Shown piece by piece: positions 1 to 7,681 of a DNA stretch of 31,309 nt (the stretch's first letter is position 1; every line of letters begins with the position of its first letter). The DNA lies in NCBI GenBank assembly GCA_020058145.1, contig JAGVEP010000345.1, positions 1-31,309 on the forward strand, in the 5' to 3' direction. The position numbers and the translations under genes are program-made. Below the pieces are notes generated by a model. That model did not search any database. It saw only the letters and a list, made by a program, of their open reading frames with translations, and was not told the origin of the DNA. Source of the stretch: Phycisphaerae bacterium. GTDB taxonomy: Bacteria > Planctomycetota > Phycisphaerae > UBA1845 > Fen-1342.

Positions 1-15
1 CCACGCGCTGCGCGG

Positions 16-68
16 CCCGCTCGCTCGCGCTCGGGGCTCGTTTCCCGCTCGCTCGCGCTCGGGGCTCG
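16..68. repeat. Two 25-bp direct repeats
   Basis: A 25-bp GC-rich unit (cccgctcgctcgcgctcggg followed by gctcg) occurs at 16-40 and again, identical, at 44-68, separated by ttt. A related sequence, in part inverted, lies around 8270-8335. No gene is visible in 1-200. Confidence 0.85.
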
Positions 69-100
69 GATGGACTGCCCCGCCGGAAGTGTCACGCATC

Positions 101-123
101 CGCGTCTCTGCGCCTCTGTGGTT
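101..123. repeat. Solo arm of the CAGAG inverted-repeat family
   Basis: The reverse complement of this stretch reads AACCACAGAGGCGCAGAG followed by ACGCG. It matches the arms of the elements at 4590-5072 and 15795-15964. Only one arm is inside the window, so it may be the right end of an element that begins outside it, or a decayed remnant. Confidence 0.6.
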
Positions 124-200
124 TCATCTCGACGCAGTTTCCCCCGGCGGGTAACTTATGTGGCTTGACGCTCTGTGCCTGAATCAGCGAGTTTTCTACC

Positions 201-1370
201 ATGAACGATGTTAGAAGCGACCGCCTCCGAGCCCTCCCGCCGTACCTGTTCGCCGAGATCGACCGCAAGAAGCGCGCGGCGCGCAACGCGGGTCGCGACA
301 TCATCGACTTCGGCGTCGGCGACCCGGACCAGCCTACGCACGATTTCATCATCGCGCGCATGGAGCGGGCGATCCGCAACCCGAAGAATCACCCCTATCC
401 CCTGGGCGGTGGCTCGCCCGACTTCCGCAAGAACATCGCCGCATTCTTCCAAAAGCGATACTCGGTCGAGTTGGACCCCGCCCGCGAAGTCCTCGCCCTC
501 ATCGGCAGCAAGGAAGGTCTCGGACATCTGCCGCTCGCGGTTGTCAGTGTCGGACAGACGGTGCTCATCCCATCGCCGGGCTACCCCGTCTATCGAGCCG
601 CGACGATCTTCGCGTGTGCAGAACCGTTCACGGTCGAGTTGACGGCCGCGACCCATTGGCTGCCCGATTTCGACATGATTCCCGCCGAGGTGACGCGAAA
701 AGCCCGGCTGATGTTTCTCAACTACCCGAACAACCCCACCGGCGCGACCGCGACACTCGATTTCTTCAAAAGGGCCGTCGCGTTCGGCCGGCAGCACAAC
801 GTCCTTATCGCCCACGACGCCGCCTACAACGACATGTACCTGACGGGGGCGCCGCCGCCGAGCATCCTCCAGGTGCCCGGTGCTCACGACGTGGCGATCG
901 AGTTCCACTCCGCCTCCAAGACGTTCAACATGACCGGCTGGCGCATCGGGTTCGTCGCCGGCAACGCGGACGTGATCGCCGCCCTGGCCGCGGTGAAGGC
1001 GAATTTCGACAGCGGCGTGTTCGGGGCGGTGCAGGAGGCCGCGTGCGAGGCGTACGCGAACTTCGAGCGGCCCGAGTTGTACAAGATGCGCGAACTGTAC
1101 ACTGCGCGGGCGGCCATTCTCTGCGACGGCTTGAACCAGTTCGGGTTCCAGGCCCAGCCGCCCCAGGCGACGTTCTACGTCTGGGCCGGCGTGCCGCGCG
1201 GCTACGATTGCATGACGGTTTGCAGTCGCTTGCTGGATGAGGCGGACGTGGTGGGCGTGCCCGGCAGCGGCTTTGGGCCGACGGGGGAGGGCTACGTGCG
1301 TTTCGCGGTCAACGTCTCGGCGGAGCGGATCAAAACCGCCATCGAGCGGATGAGTAGGATGAAGTGGTAG
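201..1370 (+). CDS. dapL: LL-diaminopimelate aminotransferase (DapL type)
   Basis: This PLP-dependent class I/II aminotransferase of 389 residues converts tetrahydrodipicolinate directly to LL-diaminopimelate in the lysine and peptidoglycan pathway. The N-terminus LPPYLFAEIDRKKRAA followed by DFGVGDPDQPT is typical of the short bacterial DapL type. NYPNNPTGAT is the conserved PLP-site Asn-Pro segment, and the PLP lysine is K240 in SASKTFNMTGWR. The C-terminal GYVRFAVN arginine should bind the substrate carboxylate. The ATG start has no clear Shine-Dalgarno site, but it sits directly before the conserved N-terminus. The stop overlaps the start of folK by 7 nt, so the two genes are probably co-transcribed. 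Another acyl- or aspartate-type aminotransferase cannot be fully excluded, but the N-terminal signature favours DapL. Confidence 0.88.
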   Translation: MNDVRSDRLRALPPYLFAEIDRKKRAARNAGRDIIDFGVGDPDQPTHDFIIARMERAIRNPKNHPYPLGGGSPDFRKNIAAFFQKRYSVELDPAREVLALIGSKEGLGHLPLAVVSVGQTVLIPSPGYPVYRAATIFACAEPFTVELTAATHWLPDFDMIPAEVTRKARLMFLNYPNNPTGATATLDFFKRAVAFGRQHNVLIAHDAAYNDMYLTGAPPPSILQVPGAHDVAIEFHSASKTFNMTGWRIGFVAGNADVIAALAAVKANFDSGVFGAVQEAACEAYANFERPELYKMRELYTARAAILCDGLNQFGFQAQPPQATFYVWAGVPRGYDCMTVCSRLLDEADVVGVPGSGFGPTGEGYVRFAVNVSAERIKTAIERMSRMKW

Positions 1371-1867
1371 GTCAGCGCGGCGTATTCATCGCTCTCGGCT
1401 CAAATCTCGGCGACCGCGCGGGCCACATCGGCGCGGCGCTGCGTGAGCTGGCGGAACTGGGCGACGTGCGCGTCGTTTCCTGCTCGGCGCTGCACGACAC
1501 CGAGCCGGTCGGGGGGCCGCCGGACCAGCCGCGGTTCCTGAACGCCGTCGCCGAGCTGGCCACCGACTTAACGCCCCGCGAACTACTCGCGCGCCTGCAC
1601 GAAATCGAGCAGCGTCACGGCCGCGTGCGCGAAGTGCGGGACGGGCCGCGGACGTTGGACCTGGACATACTTCTGTTCCGCGGCCAGGTGATCGCCGAGC
1701 CGGATTTGCGCGTCCCGCACCCACGCATGTGGCAGCGGGCGTTTGTGCTGCAGCCGCTGGCCGAGGTGCTGGATGCCGGCGCCCTTCCCGAGCGCGGGCC
1801 TAAGCCGTCTGACACGCCGTCAAACAGGGCACGTACTGCTTGTCGACGCCGAGAATGTGGTCCGTAA
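1364..1867 (+). CDS. folK: 2-amino-4-hydroxy-6-hydroxymethyldihydropteridine diphosphokinase
   Basis: HPPK transfers pyrophosphate from ATP to 6-hydroxymethyl-dihydropterin in folate synthesis. Visible hallmarks are FIALGSNLGDR near residues 8-18, the ATP/Mg signature GPRTLDLDIL at 94-103, and HPRMWQRAFVLQPLAE from 119. The 167-residue length fits the family, although the last ~30 residues (after about residue 137) look unconserved. They are read through the 3' end of the convergent hemerythrin gene (68-bp overlap). The start is a GTG inside the dapL stop region, with AGGA 4 nt upstream, which suggests translational coupling to dapL. Confidence 0.9.
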   Translation: MVGQRGVFIALGSNLGDRAGHIGAALRELAELGDVRVVSCSALHDTEPVGGPPDQPRFLNAVAELATDLTPRELLARLHEIEQRHGRVREVRDGPRTLDLDILLFRGQVIAEPDLRVPHPRMWQRAFVLQPLAEVLDAGALPERGPKPSDTPSNRARTACRRRECGP

Positions 1868-2207
1868 GCCAGTTTTGCAGGAATTTCATGGTGTCGATGC
1901 TGAGCAAGTACTCCCCGGCATCGAAACGCTGTTTGAGGTCACGCACCTGGGACACCAGTTTTTCGTGGGCCGCTTTATGCGCGGCGAACTTCGGATATTG
2001 AGCCTGCTGCATGAGGGCTTCTTCGGCCGTGAAATGCGTTTGCGTGTACTGGAAGAGACGCGCGAGCAGAGGTTTCAGGATATTCTTGCCCTGCCCCTTG
2101 CACATGGCGTCGTGCAGTTCGTTGATCATGTCGATGAGCTGCCTGTGCTGCTGGTCAATCTGTGCTATGCCGACGCTGAGATTTTCGTTCCAAGCAACGA
2201 ATGCCAT
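1800..2207 (-). CDS. Bacteriohemerythrin
   Basis: This is a single-domain, soluble di-iron O2-binding protein of 135 residues, the normal length for bacteriohemerythrins. All expected ligands are visible: H21 (QQHRQL), H58 and E62 (HFTAEE), H77 and H81 (HKAAH), and H117 and D122 (HILGVD). The ATG at 2207 was chosen because GCAGGAG lies about 7 nt upstream and MAFVAWNENLSVGI is the usual N-terminus; the open frame further upstream lacks family similarity. It converges on folK and overlaps its unconserved tail. Likely roles are O2 storage, delivery or sensing; nothing here ties it to a particular partner. Confidence 0.92.
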   Translation of the reverse strand: MAFVAWNENLSVGIAQIDQQHRQLIDMINELHDAMCKGQGKNILKPLLARLFQYTQTHFTAEEALMQQAQYPKFAAHKAAHEKLVSQVRDLKQRFDAGEYLLSIDTMKFLQNWLTDHILGVDKQYVPCLTACQTA

Positions 2208-2247
2208 GACACACTCCTGCGGACGGCTCCACGGCGCCACGGGCGCG

Positions 2248-2263
2248 CAGCCCGTGCGGGCTG
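2248..2263. repeat. Small GC palindrome between hemerythrin and ispE
   Basis: CAGCCC-GTGC-GGGCTG forms a 6-bp stem with a 4-nt loop. It lies in the 139-nt gap between ispE (upstream on the minus strand) and the hemerythrin gene. There is no T run, so it is not a standard terminator; it resembles the other dispersed palindromes of this window. Confidence 0.55.
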
Positions 2264-2346
2264 ACGTCGTCCCGGGTGTTGCCGGCGCGTCCAGATGCAG
2301 GTTCAATCGGTAAGGACGTGGGCGGTACTTGACACACGGCCCCGTT

Positions 2347-3216
2347 TCATGGCTGTGACTGCGCTTGCAGGCTAACCACATCCACGCGCACGCCGCATTC
2401 CGTGCCGGCGCGCAGCGCGAACCGGGCGGCGGCCCGGGGCTCGTCAAACAAACGGAACATGCCCGCCCCCGATCCGGTTAGCCGCACGGCAAGCCCGGTC
2501 GCCTCCTGAATCCCGCGCTGTAGCGCGCCCAGCTCCGGCACAACGCGGAAGGCCGCTTCTTCGAGATCGTTGAAGAGGCAGTCCATGAACGCGTCGACGG
2601 TGTGTCCGGCAGCGAGCACTTTCGTGAGGCTCGGGCGGCTGGCGTGGTCTGCGAGCTGATCCCACGCCTGGTACACCGCCGGCGTCGCGCAATGAAGCGG
2701 CGGCAGGACGAGCGCCGCCCAATACGCCGGCAGCGGCGGCAGCGGCTCGACACGCTCGCCGCGGCCGCGAATAACGCACGCCGGCCCGTGGAAGAACAGC
2801 GGCACATCAGAGCCGAGCGCCGCCCCGAGCTGCGCCAGCTCGGCGGAAGGCAACCGGGTGTCCCAGAGATCATTCAGCAGTTTCAAAGTCGTGGCGGCGT
2901 TGGAGCTGCCCCCGCCGAGGCCGGCACCCGCTGGGATGCGCTTGGTGAGCGTGATTTCGGCGCCATGATTCGTGCCCGCCGCCTTGTTGAGGGCCTTGGC
3001 GGCCTGGAGCACGAGGTTGGACCCGTCGCGCGGCAACGCAGGGTCGTCGCATTCCAGCGCATAGCACCCGTCTTCATGGCGGGCGACTGTAACCGTGTCG
3101 CACAGGCTGATCTGTGCCACCAGCGATTCGAGGTCGTGATACCCATTCGGCTGCCGGCCGCAGACGCGGAGCGTAAGGTTGATCTTGGCCGGCGAGTTGG
3201 CGGCGATGGTATCCAT
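2347..3216 (-). CDS. ispE: 4-diphosphocytidyl-2-C-methyl-D-erythritol kinase
   Basis: This GHMP-superfamily kinase of 289 residues phosphorylates CDP-methylerythritol in the MEP isoprenoid pathway. PAKINL at residues 9-14 is the family N-terminus, and GAGLGGGSSNAA at 97-108 is the GHMP ATP-binding loop. The C-terminal RLTGSGAGMFRLF is the third GHMP motif. The ATG at 3216 is chosen because it is just upstream of PAKINL; the open frame continues 26 codons further upstream, but that part is low-complexity and overlaps repeat DNA. No convincing Shine-Dalgarno site is seen. It is transcribed away from pdhA. Confidence 0.93.
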   Translation of the reverse strand: MDTIAANSPAKINLTLRVCGRQPNGYHDLESLVAQISLCDTVTVARHEDGCYALECDDPALPRDGSNLVLQAAKALNKAAGTNHGAEITLTKRIPAGAGLGGGSSNAATTLKLLNDLWDTRLPSAELAQLGAALGSDVPLFFHGPACVIRGRGERVEPLPPLPAYWAALVLPPLHCATPAVYQAWDQLADHASRPSLTKVLAAGHTVDAFMDCLFNDLEEAAFRVVPELGALQRGIQEATGLAVRLTGSGAGMFRLFDEPRAAARFALRAGTECGVRVDVVSLQAQSQP

Positions 3217-3343
3217 GTTAGAGGCAGCTTGCGATGGAAGCCGGATGTCGTCAAGACGCCGGCCGCAGGCGGGCCTGCGTTTCCGCCGCCGCAACTTGGA
3301 GTCCAGCCCAAAACCTGTGGCACAGGCTTCCAGCGTGTGGCTT

Positions 3344-3392
3344 CACCGGCAAGATGCCGGTGCCACATCCGGTGCCACATCCGGTGCCACAT
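3344..3392. repeat. Hairpin plus three 12-bp tandem repeats
   Basis: CACCGGC-AAGAT-GCCGGTG (3344-3362) is a perfect 7-bp hairpin. It is followed by three copies of CCGGTGCCACAT at 3357-3368, 3369-3380 and 3381-3392. The same hairpin stem occurs between pilT and pilB (17148-17166). A related cctgtggcacaggcttccag sequence lies just upstream at 3314-3333. This is a dispersed repeat within the ispE-pdhA intergenic region (3217-3506), which otherwise holds only the pdhA promoter. Confidence 0.8.
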
Positions 3393-3415
3393 CAAGTTGT
3401 GCGATAGGCGCTTCA

Positions 3416-3444
3416 TTGGCACGCGCCGGCGTGCCGACTAGAAT
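3416..3444 (+). promoter_or_regulatory. Putative sigma-70 promoter of pdhA
   Basis: TTGGCA (3416-3421), a 17-nt spacer and TAGAAT (3439-3444). The predicted transcription start near 3451 gives a leader of about 55 nt before the pdhA GTG. Both hexamers are close to consensus and the spacing is ideal. Confidence 0.6.
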
Positions 3445-3506
3445 CGAAGGCCGCGGACGCCGACCGCGCTCGGGTTTCGTGGATTGCCTGGCTACAAGGA
3501 GACCGT

Positions 3507-4664
3507 GTGCCGCGCGAGACGCTCTCGATACCGTGCCGCGTCGAGTCCCTCGCGGTCCTGGCCGCCGATGGACAGCTAGACAAAAACCTGGAGCCACAGG
3601 TCCCGGATGCGGACTTGCGCAAGCTCTACAAGACCATGCGCGCCTCCCGGCGGTTGGACGAACGCTGCCTGATGCTGCAACGCCAGGGCCGGATGGGCAC
3701 CTACGGGCCCAGCAAGGGCCAGGAGGCCGCGTCGCTCGGGGTGGCGTACGGGCTCAACAAGGGCGACTGGTTCGTCCCGGCGTTCCGGGAAACCGCCGCA
3801 CTGCTCTGGCGCGGCTGGCCGATGCACACCTGGATGTTGTTCTGGGGCGGTTACGAGGCGGGCAACGAGGTCCCGCCGGGAGTCAATGACCTGCCGACGT
3901 GCGTGCCGATCGCTTCCCAGTGCCAGTATGGCATGGGTATCGCGTGGGGCTGCAAGCTGCGCGGGCGGGGGCAGGTCGCGGCGGTGTTTTGCGGCGATGG
4001 GGCGACGTCGGAAGGCGATTTTCACGAAGCGCTGAATTTCGCGGGCGTCTACAACCTGCCACTGGTCATGGTGGTCCAGAACAACCACTGGGCGATTTCG
4101 ATTCCGCGCCATTGTCAGACGGCGGCCCAGACTATTGCCCAGAAGGCGGTGGCCTACGGGTTTGACGGCCTGCAGGTGGATGGCAACGACATCCTCGCGG
4201 TGATTGCCGGGACGCGCGAGGCGGTCGAGAAAGCCCGCACCGGCGGCGGACCGACGCTCATCGAAGCCGTGACCTATCGGCTGAGCATGCACACGACCGC
4301 GGATGATCCCAAGAAGTACCGCAAGGATGAAGAGGTCAAGGAATGGGAGCCGCGCGACCCGCTGCCGCGCTTTCGCGGGTACCTCAAGCAGAAGGGGCTG
4401 CTCGACGAGAAGGTCGAACAGGTAATCGACGAGGAAATCTCCGCCGAGCTGGATCAGGCGGTGCGGAACTACGAGGCACACCGGTTCGACCCGCTGGCGT
4501 TCTTCGAACACATGTACGCGGAGATGACGCCGGACTTGCGGGCCCAACAGGCGGAATTGAAGGCCTATCTCAATCGCAAGAAGATAGAAACCACAGAGGC
4601 ACAGAGGCACAGAGAAGAGGGAGAGAACAATGAGAGTCACAGGCGACCGACAGCGGCTCGTTGA
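3507..4664 (+). CDS. pdhA: Pyruvate/2-oxoacid dehydrogenase E1 alpha subunit
   Basis: This is the ThDP-dependent E1 alpha subunit, which decarboxylates a 2-oxoacid (probably pyruvate) and works as a heterotetramer with the pdhB product. The ThDP/Mg motif runs from GDGATSEGDFHEAL (163) to QNNHWAIS (N193). RMGTYGPSKGQEA and the MHTTADDPKKYR loop are also typical. The GTG start at 3507 has AAGGAG 4 nt upstream. The real family C-terminus ends near residue 360 (AYLNRKK). The last ~26 residues (IETTEAQRHREEG and following) are encoded by the left inverted repeat of the inserted GxxExxY element, so the native stop codon seems to have been lost. The ORF overlaps the GxxExxY gene by 35 nt. A branched-chain 2-oxoacid substrate cannot be excluded. 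Confidence 0.88.
   Translation: MPRETLSIPCRVESLAVLAADGQLDKNLEPQVPDADLRKLYKTMRASRRLDERCLMLQRQGRMGTYGPSKGQEAASLGVAYGLNKGDWFVPAFRETAALLWRGWPMHTWMLFWGGYEAGNEVPPGVNDLPTCVPIASQCQYGMGIAWGCKLRGRGQVAAVFCGDGATSEGDFHEALNFAGVYNLPLVMVVQNNHWAISIPRHCQTAAQTIAQKAVAYGFDGLQVDGNDILAVIAGTREAVEKARTGGGPTLIEAVTYRLSMHTTADDPKKYRKDEEVKEWEPRDPLPRFRGYLKQKGLLDEKVEQVIDEEISAELDQAVRNYEAHRFDPLAFFEHMYAEMTPDLRAQQAELKAYLNRKKIETTEAQRHREEGENNESHRRPTAAR
4590..4616 (+). repeat. Left 27-nt inverted repeat of GxxExxY element
   Basis: This arm contains CAGAGGCA iterated at an 8-nt period. It is translated as the unconserved C-terminus of pdhA. Confidence 0.9.
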
Positions 4665-5037
4665 TGCCGAGCGGGATCCGCCGACCGCCTCGGTCATCGG
4701 GGCTGCGATTGAGGTACATCGCCACTTGGGGCCGGGACTCCTGGAGTCGGCGTACGAGGAGCGCTTGTGCTGGGAGCTTACTCAACTTGCGCTCGCACAC
4801 CAGCGTCAGGTGCCACTGCCGGTGATATACAAGGGAGTCAGACTTGATCTCGGATACCGCCTGGACGTGGTCGTGGAAGGGGTATTGATTCTGGAGCTGA
4901 AAACGGTCGACGCTTTGACGCCGGTACACGAGGCGCAGCTCCTGACCTACCTGAAGATCAGTGGTCTCCATACGGGCCTGCTCATGAACTTCAACACAGC
5001 GGTGCTGCGTGACGGTATTGTGCGCAGGGTGGTCTAG
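4630..5037 (+). CDS. GxxExxY family protein (PD-(D/E)xK-like)
   Basis: The product has 135 residues and carries the defining GLLESAY (GxxExxY) motif. It continues to YRLDVVVEGVLILELKTVD, whose Asp and E-x-K spacing resembles a PD-(D/E)xK nuclease core. The family is widespread, often multi-copy, and of unknown function. The ATG at 4630 is preceded by GAGGGAG 6 nt upstream. The gene lies wholly between two 27-nt inverted repeats and between pdhA and pdhB, which normally abut. It is therefore likely a passenger on a small mobile or repeat element and not a dehydrogenase component. Nuclease activity is inference from the motif alone. Confidence 0.85.
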   Translation: MRVTGDRQRLVDAERDPPTASVIGAAIEVHRHLGPGLLESAYEERLCWELTQLALAHQRQVPLPVIYKGVRLDLGYRLDVVVEGVLILELKTVDALTPVHEAQLLTYLKISGLHTGLLMNFNTAVLRDGIVRRVV

Positions 5038-5045
5038 CCCCTGAT

Positions 5046-5072
5046 TTCTCTGTGCCTCTGTGCCTCTGTGGT
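5046..5072 (-). repeat. Right 27-nt inverted repeat of GxxExxY element
   Basis: Exact reverse complement of 4590-4616. It ends 25 nt before the pdhB start. Confidence 0.9.
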
Positions 5073-5097
5073 TCTATTCTTTGCGGAGCGAAATAAC

Positions 5098-6078
5098 GTG
5101 GCCCAGTTGACGATGGTGAAAGCCCTGAACCTCGCGATGGCCGAAGCCATGCGCGCGGACCCCAACGTGCTCGTGCTCGGCCAGGATGTCGGCCAGGACG
5201 AGGGCGTGTTCCGCGTGACCGAAGGGCTGCTCCGGGAGTTCGGCCCCAATCGGTGTATCGACACGCCCCTGGCGGAGGCCGCGATCATCGGCGCCGGAAT
5301 CGGCCTGTCGTTCACGGGTTTTCTGCCGATCTGCGAGCTCCAGTTCGACGGCTTCTCGTTCCAGGCGTTCCACCAGATCGAGAACCACGCGCGGCGGTTT
5401 CGCAACCGGACCCGGGGGCGCTATCCGTGTCCCCTGGTCATCCGGATGCCCTACGGCGGCGGTATCCGCGCGATCGAGCACCACAGCGAGGCCCCCGAGG
5501 CGACCTACGCCCACCTGGTGGGGCTCAAAGTGGTCATGCCGTCCGGGCCGCGCAACGCCCGCGCGCTATTGCGGGCCGCGATTCACGATCCTGACCCCGT
5601 GATCTTCTTCGAGCCCAAGGCACTCTATCGCGCCTTCCGCGAGGAAGTGCCGGATGAGCCGGAGACGCTGCCGATCGGCAAGGGTGTCATCGCACGACGT
5701 GGGCGCGACGTGACCCTCATCTCGTACGGCGCGATGCTGCGGACCGCGCTCGAAGCGGCCGAGGAACTGGAAGATGAGCACGGTATCGACGCCGAGGTGC
5801 TGGACTTGCTGAGCATCGCCCCGTTTGACGCGGCCCTGGTGAATGAGTCGGTGCGCAAGACCGGACGCGCGGTTGTCGTCCACGAGGCTCCCCGGCACTG
5901 TGGCTTTGGCGGCGAGATCGTCGCGCGGATCGTCGAGGACAGTCTCGTGTACCTCGAAGCCCCCGTGAAGCGTGTCACGGGCTACGACACCATCATCCCC
6001 TATTTCCAGAATGAGCTGACCTATCTGCCGGACACCGGGCGAATCGTGCAGGGGACGCTGGAGACGGTGCGGTTTTGA
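5098..6078 (+). CDS. pdhB: Pyruvate/2-oxoacid dehydrogenase E1 beta subunit
   Basis: This 326-residue E1 beta subunit partners the pdhA product. Typical features are the N-terminal MVKALNLAMAEAM, LGQDVGQDEGVFRVTEGL, the CIDTPLAEAAIIGAGIGLS block and HHSEAPEATYAHLVGLKVV. The C-terminal transketolase-like domain includes LISYGAMLRTALEAAEEL and VVVHEAPRHCGFGGEI. GTG at 5098 is chosen because GGAG lies 10 nt upstream and the reading frame before it runs into the inverted repeat of the inserted element. Expression now depends either on read-through from the pdhA promoter across the insertion or on a promoter inside it. E2 and E3 genes are not in the window. Confidence 0.9.
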   Translation: MAQLTMVKALNLAMAEAMRADPNVLVLGQDVGQDEGVFRVTEGLLREFGPNRCIDTPLAEAAIIGAGIGLSFTGFLPICELQFDGFSFQAFHQIENHARRFRNRTRGRYPCPLVIRMPYGGGIRAIEHHSEAPEATYAHLVGLKVVMPSGPRNARALLRAAIHDPDPVIFFEPKALYRAFREEVPDEPETLPIGKGVIARRGRDVTLISYGAMLRTALEAAEELEDEHGIDAEVLDLLSIAPFDAALVNESVRKTGRAVVVHEAPRHCGFGGEIVARIVEDSLVYLEAPVKRVTGYDTIIPYFQNELTYLPDTGRIVQGTLETVRF

Positions 6079-6079
6079 A

Positions 6080-7681
6080 TTACGGCTGCGTCTGCGGCGT
6101 GTCACGGCCGGGCGGGCGGACGCGAAAGTACCAGAACAAGTCGCCGCGCTCGATTTCCAGCGGCGCGCTGCTGAACTGCTCGACTTCCGACGATGGCGCG
6201 GCGACGAGCGCATGCCCCGTGAGTACGTGTGAGCACACGGCGTCGCTGGTCAACGGTGGTCCGCTGGGTGGAATGAGACAAAGTCCCAGCGTCCAGTACA
6301 CGCGTACGTCAGGCGGATAACCCCCGGTCAAGCACGTGACGGCGACGGGAAACGCGGTGGTGGAATCCGCCAGAATCCAGTCACCGGGCCGTGCTTCCGC
6401 CAGCGCCGCGGCCGCAAACCGCTGCGGGGAATCATCGCGGAAGCGCCATGGGCGGAGGAAGTGCAGATAGGAATCGCGGAAGGGGATCGACCGCATCTGC
6501 CCGCGCAGCCAGCCGCGGTCGCGTGCGAGCCGGGGGCAGGCGAAATAGACGATCGGCGGCAGGAGCATGTTGGCTGCCAGCAATCCCACGACCCAGCGCC
6601 GGTTAGCCGGGCTGCGTCGCCGGTGTAGCCAGCAGCCGACGCCGAGTCCGAACCAAAGTGCCGTGAGTGCGCAGACCGGCACGAGGTACGTGTAGAAATC
6701 GCGGATCGAGTAGCGTGCTACGAACAGGCAGACGAGCACGGTCTGGGCTAGCAAGACACGTCGGAACAGCCTCCGGCGGCTGCGTACGCGGTGAAAGATG
6801 CCGCCCAGCGCGATCAGGCCGGTCAGGGAGGGGAAACAGTAGCCGAAGGTCAGCGCGACGAATTTTGCCTGGTCCAGGGAAAGCCGTAAGTTCAACACCT
6901 GGTGTACGTAGCCGGGCTCGCCGGCCCCGCCCCCGAAAAGTGCGGACCGGATCGTCTCCGTGACGTCGCCGGTGTGGTGATAGTGGCTCAGAGCCAGTGT
7001 CCAGTACGGCGATGCCGTGATCATCCAGGCAGCCAAAGCCGTGAGCAGCCAATGCCAGGCCATTCTTCGCCGGGTGACGCGCTCCAGCAGCAACACGCCA
7101 TACGTGGCGAGCGTCAGCAACCCGAGCAGGTGATCAGCGACGTGCAGACCATTGACCGCGAACACGGCGGTGAGCCACAGCGGAGAGCGTGTGCGGACGA
7201 AGCGCAGCAGCAGCACCCACTCGATCGTCATGAGCGCCGCCGCGAGCGTATACGTCTCGGTCAGCGCGGACATTTGCCAGTAGACGTTTGAGACGGCGAG
7301 TGCCGCGGCTGCCAAGGCGCCGGCGAGGCGGCTGCGCGTGAGTTGCAGCACCAGGGCGGCGAGTACGCCCACACCGACGGCGCCGCACAGCCCTGACAGC
7401 AGGTTCAGTTTGTGGACCGCGCCGCCAAACGGGATGTGGAGTGCCGCGCGGCCGAGCCAGTAGTGCAACGGGTGCGAGAGCGCGAGCCCGAGCGGGTGCT
7501 CGAGCTGGCCGGTGAGAATGCGGTACTGGTGAACCCCCGAGTCCTGCCATTCCACGCCGCGGGCGCCGGTGACGGCATAGAGCGTGAACGCGAGCAATCC
7601 GGCGAGCCCGCCGAGTGCAAGCGGTCCGCGGGCGTGTACGACGCGGGGGCGAGCCGAGTGACCCCCGGCCGGGCGATTCAC
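6080..7681 (-). CDS. DUF2723/TMEM260-family membrane protein
   Basis: The 533-residue polytopic membrane protein has roughly ten hydrophobic segments in its first ~380 residues and a soluble C-terminal part. WQDSGVHQYRI followed by LEHPLGLALSHPLHYWLGR near the N-terminus matches the DUF2723 (TMEM260-like) family, which is related to GT-C glycosyl/mannosyltransferases and has acidic residues in the first loop. Acting on a lipid-linked sugar donor is an inference from the family. The GTG start overlaps the stop of the upstream thioredoxin-like gene by 4 nt (GTGA), so the two are translationally coupled. The 3' end converges on pdhB with 1 nt between stop codons. Confidence 0.75.
   Translation of the reverse strand: MNRPAGGHSARPRVVHARGPLALGGLAGLLAFTLYAVTGARGVEWQDSGVHQYRILTGQLEHPLGLALSHPLHYWLGRAALHIPFGGAVHKLNLLSGLCGAVGVGVLAALVLQLTRSRLAGALAAAALAVSNVYWQMSALTETYTLAAALMTIEWVLLLRFVRTRSPLWLTAVFAVNGLHVADHLLGLLTLATYGVLLLERVTRRRMAWHWLLTALAAWMITASPYWTLALSHYHHTGDVTETIRSALFGGGAGEPGYVHQVLNLRLSLDQAKFVALTFGYCFPSLTGLIALGGIFHRVRSRRRLFRRVLLAQTVLVCLFVARYSIRDFYTYLVPVCALTALWFGLGVGCWLHRRRSPANRRWVVGLLAANMLLPPIVYFACPRLARDRGWLRGQMRSIPFRDSYLHFLRPWRFRDDSPQRFAAAALAEARPGDWILADSTTAFPVAVTCLTGGYPPDVRVYWTLGLCLIPPSGPPLTSDAVCSHVLTGHALVAAPSSEVEQFSSAPLEIERGDLFWYFRVRPPGRDTPQTQP

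Larger units (their letters stand above)
4590..5072. mobile_element. Inverted-repeat element carrying a GxxExxY gene
   Basis: A 27-nt sequence starting ACCACAGAGGCACAGAGG and ending CACAGAGAA lies at 4590-4616. Its exact reverse complement lies at 5046-5072. Outward of this core the two sides are still similar (cgcaagaagatagaa against cgcaaagaataga), so the ends may reach about 4575 and 5086. The only gene inside is the GxxExxY ORF. The element separates pdhA from pdhB and supplies the final codons of pdhA. No transposase is present, so mobility would have to be provided in trans or by the encoded nuclease-like protein. Target-site duplications are not obvious. Confidence 0.65.

Noticed and set aside
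165..193. Promoter with TTGACG before dapL
   Set aside because: No -10 hexamer at an acceptable distance.
3576..4697. 373-residue minus-strand ORF opposite pdhA
   Set aside because: Shadow; pdhA has full ThDP motifs.
6080..7681. Protein O-mannosyltransferase or ArnT assignment for the DUF2723 gene
   Set aside because: Only the family-level match (WQDSG, HPLG) is visible; a specific glycosyl donor or acceptor cannot be read.
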